Origin: an uncultured Shinella sp. | GTDB lineage: Bacteria > Pseudomonadota > Alphaproteobacteria > Rhizobiales > Rhizobiaceae | NCBI RefSeq assembly: GCF_946479415.1 | Contig: NZ_CAMLFY010000125.1 | Span: 1 to 12,891 of the forward strand | Length of the DNA: 12,891 nt | Reading direction: 5' to 3' | Part shown: positions 7,430 through 12,891 of the stretch, in pieces | Position numbering within the stretch: the stretch's first letter is position 1 | How the letters are laid out: every line of letters starts with the position of its first letter | Made by a program: the position numbers and the translations under genes | Notes under the pieces: model-generated | Database searches by the model: none | Told to the model about the DNA's origin: nothing | The model's input: only the letters and a program-made list of their open reading frames with translations

Positions 7430-8863
7430 TCAGTCCGGGCGGATGGGGAAAACCATCCTGACGGTCAGCCCCCGATTGTTTTCCTGCTCGGGATGGGTGG
7501 CATCCAGCTCCAGCCGGCCGTGATGCATTTCCATGACCGCGCCGACAAGCGACAGGCCGAGGCCCGTGCCGGGTTTCGAGCGGCTGGCATCGAGGCGGAC
7601 GAAGCGCTTCACGACGTCGTCGCGTTTGTCGTCCGGCACGCCGGAACCATTATCTGCGACGGCGAGCACAACGTCGCCGTCGCGGCGCGAAAGCGAGACG
7701 CGGATTTCCGGTTCGCCCTCCCCGCCTTCGGCATATTTGATCGCGTTGTCGATGAGATTGCCGAGCGCCTGGCCAACGAGTTCGCGGTTGCCCTTGATTT
7801 CGATGGCCTCGGCGATCTCGGTAATGAGACGCAGTCCGCCGTCTTCGGCCACGGGCTCGTAGAGTTCGGCACCATCGCGGGCAATGCCGCTGATATCGAT
7901 GGCGCTCATCTCGGCCGGCGCCTGCCCCGCTTCGACGCGCGAAATCATCAGCAACGCATTGAAGGTGCGGATCAGCTGGTCGGATTCGCCGATCATCTCC
8001 TCGAGCGCTGTGCGGTAATCGGCCTTGTCGTCACCGGCAAGGGCGGCTTCCGCCTTGTTGCGCAGGCGCGTCAGGGGCGTCTTGAGGTCATGGGCGATGT
8101 TGTCGGAGACCTGCTTCAGGCCCTCGTCGAGCTTTTCGATACGGCCGAGCATTGTGTTCAGCGATTCGGAGAGGCGGTCGAACTCGTCGCCGGAACCGCT
8201 GGTCGGCAGGCGCTGCGAGAGATCGCCGGCCATGATGCGCTGGCTGGCGCCGGACATGCGGTCCATGCGTTTCAGTGCATTGCGGCCGATGAGATACCAG
8301 ATGGCGAGCGCGCCGATGCCCATGACGCCGAGCGCCACCATCAGCGCCTGCCGCACCAGCTTGCGGAAATTTTCGGGCTCGCCGAGATCGCGGCCGACAA
8401 GCACGCGCAGCCCGTTGGAGAGCACGATGACCTGCGCATAGGCCATGGGCCGATTGCCGCCGCGCGCCTCCTCCTGATAACGCTGGTAGAGAAAGGGTGT
8501 CTCGGTCCAGCCCTCGGTGTCGAGTACGCCGGGCTGGAGCGAAGCGACGTTGCCGGCCAGCACCTCGCCCGTGGGGCTTGCGATGATATAGAGATTGGCG
8601 CCCGGCTGGCGGGCGCGACGCTCCAGCGTGCGCAGCAGGCCGTTCATGCCGCTCTTTTCGAAAATGGCCTCGATCTGTTGCGTTTCCTGCGCCACCGCAT
8701 CGCGCATCTGCTGGCGCAGAAGACCTTCCGACATGGTCGAAACGTAGAAGACGAGGAAGGCCGCGCAGATGGCGAAAAGCAGGAGATAGACGGCGGAAAG
8801 CCGCACCGCCGTGGTGCGGTAGAGAACGGTCAGGCGGCCGAGCAGTCCATGCAGTCCATTCAT
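7430..8863 (-). CDS. HAMP-domain sensor histidine kinase, partner of the adjacent OmpR-type regulator
   Basis: 477-residue inner-membrane sensor that should phosphorylate the regulator encoded 5 bp upstream. Order: short cytoplasmic N-terminus; helix about 21-42; periplasmic sensor segment about 43-168; second helix about 171-192; HAMP linker about 193-246; dimerisation domain with H-box AHDLKTPLTRLR (His258, typical of the HisKA class paired with OmpR regulators); N-box NLIDNAIKY (369-377); DNGSG (404-408); GTGLGLSLV (432-440). The ATPase domain runs to the C-terminus. The periplasmic part has no motif I recognise, so the signal is unknown; the degP neighbour suggests envelope state. ATG 8863 has only a weak, distant purine-rich stretch upstream, inside the end of the regulator gene, so translation may be coupled. 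A 9-bp tandem duplication (8842-8859) lies within the first codons. I do not recognise an established gene name. Confidence 0.93.
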   Translation of the reverse strand: MNGLHGLLGRLTVLYRTTAVRLSAVYLLLFAICAAFLVFYVSTMSEGLLRQQMRDAVAQETQQIEAIFEKSGMNGLLRTLERRARQPGANLYIIASPTGEVLAGNVASLQPGVLDTEGWTETPFLYQRYQEEARGGNRPMAYAQVIVLSNGLRVLVGRDLGEPENFRKLVRQALMVALGVMGIGALAIWYLIGRNALKRMDRMSGASQRIMAGDLSQRLPTSGSGDEFDRLSESLNTMLGRIEKLDEGLKQVSDNIAHDLKTPLTRLRNKAEAALAGDDKADYRTALEEMIGESDQLIRTFNALLMISRVEAGQAPAEMSAIDISGIARDGAELYEPVAEDGGLRLITEIAEAIEIKGNRELVGQALGNLIDNAIKYAEGGEGEPEIRVSLSRRDGDVVLAVADNGSGVPDDKRDDVVKRFVRLDASRSKPGTGLGLSLVGAVMEMHHGRLELDATHPEQENNRGLTVRMVFPIRPD

Positions 8864-8868
8864 GGGGG

Positions 8869-9552
8869 TCAGCCCGCCGCCTCGTCCTTCATCATATATC
8901 CGGCGCCGCGCACGGTGCGCAGCAGCGGCTGGTCGAAATCCTTCTCTATCTTCGAGCGCAGCCGCGAGACATGGACGTCGATGACATTGGTCTGGGGATC
9001 GAAATGATAGTCCCAGACGTTTTCCAGCAGCATGGTGCGCGTCACCACCTGGCCGGCATTCTTCATCAGATATTCGAGCAGGCGGAACTCGCGCGGCTGG
9101 AGCAGGATCTCCTTGCCGGCGCGCTTGACGGTGTGCGAGAGCCGGTCAAGCTCGAGATCGCCGACGCGGTAGACCATGTCCTGCTCCGGCGTGCCCTTAC
9201 GGCGACCGAGAACCTCGACTCGCGCCAGCAGCTCGCTGAACGCATACGGTTTGGGAAGATAGTCATCGCCGCCGGCGCGCAGGCCCGTCACCCGGTCGTC
9301 GACCTGGCCGAGCGCCGAGAGGATCAGCACCGGCGTATGGATGTTGCGGCGGCGCAGCTCCGTGATCAGCGACAGGCCGTCGCGGCGCGGCAGCATGCGG
9401 TCGATGACCAGCACGTCATAGCTGTTTTCGGTCGCCAGAAAGAGGCCGCTTTCGCCATCGCTTGCATGGTCGAGCACGATGCCCGCCTCGCGAAAGGCCT
9501 TCGAGAGATAGGCGGCCGCCTCCAGATCGTCTTCTACAATCAATATCTTCAT
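8869..9552 (-). CDS. OmpR/PhoB-family response regulator
   Basis: 227-residue transcription factor. The receiver domain (1-118) has the acidic pair Asp8/Asp9 in VEDD, phosphoacceptor Asp51 in VIDRMLPRRDG, Ser79 in LILSA and Lys101 in LPKPY, so every residue of the phosphorylation switch is present. The winged-helix DNA-binding domain (about 127-222) carries the usual LQPREFRLLEYLM, NVIDVHVSRLRSKIE and VRGAGYM blocks. ATG at 9552 was chosen because MKILIVED is the canonical beginning and AAGG lies 8 bases upstream. An upstream extension of 31 codons is open but has no receiver homology. The sensor kinase begins 5 bp after this stop, and degP ends 114 bp upstream. Plausible role: control of degP and other envelope genes. 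Pairing with the kinase is strongly implied by context; the regulon is not visible. Confidence 0.94.
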   Translation of the reverse strand: MKILIVEDDLEAAAYLSKAFREAGIVLDHASDGESGLFLATENSYDVLVIDRMLPRRDGLSLITELRRRNIHTPVLILSALGQVDDRVTGLRAGGDDYLPKPYAFSELLARVEVLGRRKGTPEQDMVYRVGDLELDRLSHTVKRAGKEILLQPREFRLLEYLMKNAGQVVTRTMLLENVWDYHFDPQTNVIDVHVSRLRSKIEKDFDQPLLRTVRGAGYMMKDEAAG

Positions 9553-9613
9553 CGTACGAACCTTACAGCATGTTCGCCACGCCTTGGCTAGAACCCGGTC
9601 TTGGAGACAGCGA

Positions 9614-9641
9614 CGCCGCGAAACCTTGCGATTCCGCGGCG
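9614..9641 (-). other. Stem-loop in the degP to response-regulator gap
   Basis: CGCCGCG (9614-9620) and CGCGGCG (9635-9641) form a 7-bp GC stem with a 14-base loop, starting 25 bases after the degP stop codon. No T-run follows on the minus strand, so it is at best a partial attenuator or an mRNA 3'-end stabiliser. The 114-bp gap holds no other clear signal and no convincing promoter for the regulator. Confidence 0.35.
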
Positions 9642-9666
9642 CCATTCGAGAGGGCTATGGAGCCGA

Positions 9667-11244
9667 TCAGCCCTGGTCGATCGGCAGCGCCAGGAAGCGG
9701 CTGCCTTCCTTGGTCTCGACCTGGAACAGCGCCTTGGAGCGGCCGTCCTTGCGGGCGCCGTTGAGCACCTTCACGACGTCATCGGCAGACTTGACCACCT
9801 GGTTGTTGACCGACGTGATGCGATCGCCTTCCTTGAGGCCGCGGTCGCTGGCATCCGAGTCCGGATCGACGGAGGAAACCGTCAGCCCGTCATCGCCTGG
9901 TGTGACCGAAATGCCGAGATCGGCAAGCGCCTGTTCGCTCGGCGGGGTTTCGGGCTCGGCCTCCTCGGTGCTCGTCGCCGCCTGGATCTGCTCGCCGGCG
10001 AGCGTGCCGATCTCGACCGGAACGTTCTGGGACTTGCCGTCACGCCAGATCGAAATCTCGACCTTCTTGCCGGGCACGATCTGCGCCACGCGGCGGGCGA
10101 GATCACGCGGGTCCTTGATCGGCTCGCCATCGAGCGCGGTGATCACGTCGCCCTTCTTGATGCCGGCCTTGGCACCGGGCGAGTCGGCCTGCGGCTCGAC
10201 GACCAGCGCACCGGCGGCATCCGCGAGGCCGAGCGAGTCGGCGATGTCGCGGCTCACCGGCTGGATCTGCACGCCGAGCCAGCCGCGATCGACCTTGCCG
10301 TCCTTCATCAGGTCGGCAACGACGCCCTTGGCGACGGATGCCGGAATGGCGAAGGCGATGCCGACATTGCCGCCCGAGGGTGAGAAGATCGCGGTGTTGA
10401 TGCCGACGACCTGGCCGGAGAGGTTGAAGGTCGGGCCGCCCGAATTGCCGCGGTTCACGGCGGCGTCCACCTGGAGATAGTCGTCGTAGGGGCCGGAGCC
10501 GATGTCGCGGCCACGCGCCGAGATGATGCCGGCCGTCACCGTGCCGCCGAGACCGAACGGGTTGCCGACGGCGACGACCCAGTCGCCGACGCGGATTTGG
10601 CTGTCATCGGCGAAGTCCACATAGGTGAACTTGCGCTTGTCCTTTTCCTCGACCTTGAGGACGGCGAGGTCCGTACGGCTGTCCTTGCCGACGAGCTTGG
10701 CATCGAGCTCCGTGCCGTCGTTCATGACGACAGTGAAGGCCGAGCCGTCGCTGACGACGTGGTTGTTGGTGACGATGTAACCGTCTTCCGAGATGAAGAA
10801 GCCGGAGCCCTGTGCGGTCGGGCGCAGATGCGGCTTGCGGCCGGGGCCGCGGCGGTCATCGCCGCGATCGCCGAACTGACGGCCGGGACCGCGGTCGCCA
10901 TGCATGTCATCCTGTCCGCCGAATTCGCGGAAGAAACGCTTCAGCGGGTGATCGTCGGGCAGTTCGTCAAAGCCGCGGCCACCGAAATTGAACGAGAAGT
11001 TGCTCTCGTCATTGGCCGGCTTGATATCGGACTGGACGCGGACGGACACGACGGCGGGGGAAACGGCCGAAACGACATCGGCAAAGCTCGCGACCTTCGG
11101 GCCTTCGACGGAAACGGCTTCCGCAAAGCTCTGGCTGACAGTGGCGGGAATGCCGGTCGCAAGCATCACGGCCGCAAGCCCGGCGACGGTTGTCGTCTTC
11201 AGGACGGTCTTGAGGCCCGGACGGAATGCTGAAATCTTGGACAT
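9667..11244 (-). CDS. degP: Periplasmic Do-family serine endoprotease (DegP/HtrA)
   Basis: Degrades or chaperones misfolded proteins in the periplasm. 525 residues from ATG 11244, chosen because it follows AAGGTG at a good distance and begins a proper signal peptide: basic MSKISAFRPGLK, a hydrophobic core to about residue 38, then SFAEA with likely cleavage after Ala43. The trypsin-like domain has an intact triad: His162 in TNNHVV, Asp192 in RTDLAVLK, Ser268 in NRGNSGGP. PDZ1 spans about 322-412 and PDZ2 about 432-520; a Glu/Pro/Thr-rich linker (about 423-438) joins them. Between the first strand and the His loop there is a long Gly/Arg/Asp-rich insert (about 86-143), in the position of the DegP LA loop. 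Next gene downstream is a two-component pair. A terminator upstream indicates its own promoter. An in-frame ATG at 11265 would add seven residues. Confidence 0.94.
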   Translation of the reverse strand: MSKISAFRPGLKTVLKTTTVAGLAAVMLATGIPATVSQSFAEAVSVEGPKVASFADVVSAVSPAVVSVRVQSDIKPANDESNFSFNFGGRGFDELPDDHPLKRFFREFGGQDDMHGDRGPGRQFGDRGDDRRGPGRKPHLRPTAQGSGFFISEDGYIVTNNHVVSDGSAFTVVMNDGTELDAKLVGKDSRTDLAVLKVEEKDKRKFTYVDFADDSQIRVGDWVVAVGNPFGLGGTVTAGIISARGRDIGSGPYDDYLQVDAAVNRGNSGGPTFNLSGQVVGINTAIFSPSGGNVGIAFAIPASVAKGVVADLMKDGKVDRGWLGVQIQPVSRDIADSLGLADAAGALVVEPQADSPGAKAGIKKGDVITALDGEPIKDPRDLARRVAQIVPGKKVEISIWRDGKSQNVPVEIGTLAGEQIQAATSTEEAEPETPPSEQALADLGISVTPGDDGLTVSSVDPDSDASDRGLKEGDRITSVNNQVVKSADDVVKVLNGARKDGRSKALFQVETKEGSRFLALPIDQG

Positions 11245-11256
11245 TCTTTGCACCTT

Positions 11257-11297
11257 TTCTCTCATTTCATGGCCGCATTCGGCGGCTGATGAGAGAA
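11257..11297 (-). promoter_or_regulatory. Long inverted repeat in the degP leader abutting the ribosome binding site
   Basis: Arms TTCTCTCAT (11257-11265) and ATGAGAGAA (11289-11297) are exact 9-bp inverted repeats. Inside them GCCGC (11272-11276) pairs with GCGGC (11282-11286). In the degP mRNA the 3' arm runs directly into the Shine-Dalgarno AAGG (11256-11253), 12 bases before the ATG. The layout fits an RNA structure that affects ribosome access, perhaps with temperature, or a dyad DNA operator. No ROSE-type consensus is evident. The repeat is seen; its role is inference. Confidence 0.45.
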
Positions 11298-11310
11298 GAG
11301 ATAGGACGGT

Positions 11311-11325
11311 GCACATTACGGCACA
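11311..11325 (-). promoter_or_regulatory. TGTGC-N5-TGTGC direct repeat upstream of degP
   Basis: On the minus strand TGTGC occurs twice with a 10-bp period (bases 11325-11321 and 11315-11311), about 67-81 bp before the degP ATG. OmpR-family regulators bind direct half-sites spaced one helical turn apart, and a regulator of that family is encoded just downstream of degP. A single short repeat is weak evidence. Confidence 0.25.
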
Positions 11326-11357
11326 CTATCCGCCGCATGAATTTTTGGTAATGTTGG

Positions 11358-11387
11358 AAAAATCGGGCGAAAAGATCCTAGTCGCCC
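11358..11387 (-). terminator. Rho-independent terminator built across the ccmH stop codon
   Basis: On the minus strand GGGCGA (11387-11382) pairs with TCGCCC (11370-11365), and the stem is followed by GATTTTT (T-run at 11362-11358). The ccmH stop codon TAG (11380-11378) sits in the 11-base loop. It should end the ccm transcript before degP. Confidence 0.6.
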
Positions 11388-11833
11388 TTCAAGGCGCGCT
11401 CCAGCTCGGCCTTTTCCACATCGGAAAGCGGCGTTCCCGTCGGCTTTCCGCCGCGCTTGCGCACGAACAGGATCATCGCCGTCGCGCCGGCGAGGAACAG
11501 TACGATCGGTGCGCCCCAGAGCAGCAGCGTCTCGCCGCGCAGGCGCGGGTTCAGCAGCACGAATTCGCCATAGCGGGAGACGACATAATCGATCACGGCC
11601 TCGTCGCTGTCGCCGTTCTTCAGGCGTTCTCGCACGAGAAGGCGAAGGTCGCGGGCGAGTTCGGCATTGGAATCGTCGATCGACTGGTTCTGGCAGACCA
11701 TGCAGCGCAGCTGCGACGACAAGGTTCGCGCCCGCGCTTCCAGCGCCGGGTCGGCCAGCACCTCGTCGGGATTGACGGCGAAGGCCGGAAAGGCCGTCAG
11801 CAGGAAGGCAAGGGCGAGCAACAGGCGGCGCAT
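11378..11833 (-). CDS. ccmH: Cytochrome c maturation protein CcmH (CycL)
   Basis: Membrane-anchored thiol oxidoreductase that keeps apocytochrome c heme-binding cysteines reduced and presents them to CcmF for heme ligation. 151 residues: signal sequence [12 protein letters not shown] with likely cleavage after Ala19; periplasmic domain with the family motif [10 protein letters not shown] (Cys44 and Cys47, the LRCxxCQ redox pair) and [10 protein letters not shown]; a C-terminal membrane helix about 104-124; and a short basic cytoplasmic tail. The length matches the short CcmH/CycL form, without the TPR extension of E. coli CcmH (a separate CcmI/CycH would supply it, probably upstream of ccmF). 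ATG 11833 overlaps the ccmF stop by one base (TGATG), and GGAGG ten bases upstream lies inside ccmF, indicating translational coupling. Last gene of the ccm operon by the terminator at its end. Confidence 0.95.
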   Translation of the reverse strand: MRRLLLALAFLLTAFPAFAVNPDEVLADPALEARARTLSSQLRCMVCQNQSIDDSNAELARDLRLLVRERLKNGDSDEAVIDYVVSRYGEFVLLNPRLRGETLLLWGAPIVLFLAGATAMILFVRKRGGKPTGTPLSDVEKAELERALKGD

Positions 11834-12891
11834 CACTCCGCCGCCTCCAGCACGGGCTTCACCTTGCGTGTCTTCTGCGGAGCACCGACGCGCAGGCGGC
11901 GGTCGCAGAGCGAAACGGCACCGCCCGCCATCATGATCAGCGCACCGATCCAGATGCACAGGATCATCGGCTTCCACCAGACGCGCACGACGATGCCGCC
12001 GTCGGCCATCGCATCGCCGAGCGACACATAGAGTTGACTGAAACCGAAGGTGCGGATGCCTGCTTCCGTCGTCGGCATACGACGTGCGGTATACATGCGT
12101 TTCGAGGACCAGATATCGGTCACCGTCACGCCACCCTGCGCCACCGTGAAATGACCGGATTCTTCCGAGTAGTTCGGTCCCTGCCCCCGGCGCATGCCGT
12201 CGAATGTCAGCGTGTAGCCGCCGGCTTCCACCTGCATGCCAGGCTTCATCTCCACGACATGCTCCGTCTCGAAAGCCGTTACCGCAATGACGCCGATGAC
12301 GGTCACGCCGACACCAATGTGGGCAAGCGCCGTACCGAAGGCCGAGCCCGGCAGGCCGATGAAGCGGCGGAACGCGACATTGCCCTTCACCTTGCCGATG
12401 CCAGCCCGCATCCAGAGATCCGTGAGCGAGCCCGCAATCATGTAGAAGCCGATGGCGATGCCGAAATAGGCCAGAACCGGCCCGCCGCCATGCGCGTAGA
12501 CAACGCCAGCCGCAACGACGAGGCCGACCGCCACCGCCGCAAACAGCCGCTGCCCGGCCGCAAAGACGTCACCGCGCTTCCATGCCAGCAGCGGCCCGAA
12601 CGGGACGGCCAGCAGCAGCGGCAGCATCAGGAGGCCGAAGGTCAAATTGAAGAAGGGCGGGCCGACTGAGATTTTTTCGCCCGTCAGCGCTTCCAGCACC
12701 AGCGGATAGAGCGTGCCGGTCAGCACCGTCGTCGCCGCCGTCGTCAGGATCAGGTTGTTGAGAACGAGAGCTCCCTCGCGCGAGATCGGTGCGAAGAGAC
12801 CGCCGGCCTTCAGCGTCGCGGCCCGGAAGGCGAAGAGCGAGAGCGCACCGCCAATGAAGAAGACGAGAATGGCGAGGATGAAGACGCCGCG
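11833..12891 (-). CDS. ccmF: Heme lyase CcmF (CycK), C-terminal part
   Basis: Multi-spanning inner-membrane protein that attaches heme from CcmE to apocytochrome c. The last 352 residues are present; the frame stays open to base 12891, so the N-terminal half with the WWD heme-handling domain is outside the window. Visible landmarks are [15 protein letters not shown] at the edge, the ISREG...LNN block, [12 protein letters not shown] followed by [10 protein letters not shown] (a strongly conserved CcmF segment), several hydrophobic helices, His191 of the fragment in [10 protein letters not shown] (by distance from the C-terminus probably the conserved heme-liganding His491 of E. coli CcmF), a periplasmic domain about 205-300, and a final helix after VVRVWWKP. 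The stop TGA overlaps the ccmH start. Rhizobia call this cycK in a cycHJKL operon, so ccmE and ccmI homologues are expected just beyond the edge. Confidence 0.96.
   Translation of the reverse strand, partial: RGVFILAILVFFIGGALSLFAFRAATLKAGGLFAPISREGALVLNNLILTTAATTVLTGTLYPLVLEALTGEKISVGPPFFNLTFGLLMLPLLLAVPFGPLLAWKRGDVFAAGQRLFAAVAVGLVVAAGVVYAHGGGPVLAYFGIAIGFYMIAGSLTDLWMRAGIGKVKGNVAFRRFIGLPGSAFGTALAHIGVGVTVIGVIAVTAFETEHVVEMKPGMQVEAGGYTLTFDGMRRGQGPNYSEESGHFTVAQGGVTVTDIWSSKRMYTARRMPTTEAGIRTFGFSQLYVSLGDAMADGGIVVRVWWKPMILCIWIGALIMMAGGAVSLCDRRLRVGAPQKTRKVKPVLEAAE

Noticed and set aside
7493..9007. A 504-codon open frame on the + strand opposite the sensor kinase and regulator
   Set aside because: It runs across two real genes, is rich in Ala/Gly/His/Asp as shadows are, and has no domain.
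9614..9641. Stem-loop after degP as a full intrinsic terminator
   Set aside because: There is no T-run on the minus strand after the stem, so it was kept only as an unassigned stem-loop.
9553..9645. N-terminal extension of the response regulator by 31 codons
   Set aside because: The extension is Arg/Cys-rich with no receiver homology. MKILIVED at 9552 is the usual regulator start and has AAGG at 8 bases.
11834..11977. Longer ccmH frame starting inside ccmF
   Set aside because: It would place 48 unrelated residues before a perfect signal peptide. The overlapping TGATG start is the normal arrangement.
10988..12031. A 347-codon open frame on the + strand across degP, ccmH and ccmF
   Set aside because: It spans an operon boundary and three antisense genes, with no homology visible.

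Overview
The window is high-GC DNA from an alphaproteobacterium, most likely a member of the Rhizobiaceae (Rhizobium, Agrobacterium, Ensifer or Shinella type). The evidence is the proteins, the codon bias, and a gene order (cytochrome c maturation genes, degP, a two-component pair, glnE, a PleC-type kinase, pepN) that I recall from rhizobial chromosomes. This looks like core chromosome. I see no mobile-element genes, tRNA, rRNA, CRISPR array or defence genes.

Layout. On the + strand lie the C-terminal two thirds of aminopeptidase N (pepN, 2-1762), a terminator, and a membrane PAS-histidine kinase of the PleC/DivJ/PdhS class (1947-4301). All other genes are on the - strand. In transcription order these are the 3' half of ccmF (ends 11833), ccmH (11833-11378), degP (11244-9667), an OmpR-type response regulator (9552-8869), its sensor kinase (8863-7430) and glnE (7397-4446). 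pleC and glnE converge on a 144-bp gap that holds a palindromic intergenic repeat of a kind common in rhizobia.

How the genes work together. CcmF and CcmH form part of the System I heme-ligation module that makes c-type cytochromes. Their genes overlap by one base, and a terminator built across the ccmH stop codon appears to end that operon. degP then starts a second unit: a periplasmic protease, a regulator/sensor pair with 5 bp between the two genes, and glnE 32 bp further on. That order suggests envelope quality control with a linked sensor. glnE (adenylylation control of glutamine synthetase) may be read through from the same unit. pleC belongs to cell-cycle and polarity control and appears to be transcribed separately from pepN.

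The most striking non-coding signal is a dense cluster of GANTC sites, the target of the cell-cycle methylase CcrM. Eight lie in about 250 bp around the start of pleC, against roughly fifteen in the other 12.6 kb. Other regulatory candidates are a stem-loop abutting the degP ribosome binding site and a small switchable hairpin over the glnE ribosome binding site. I found no clearly undescribed multi-gene system. The interest lies in these control regions.
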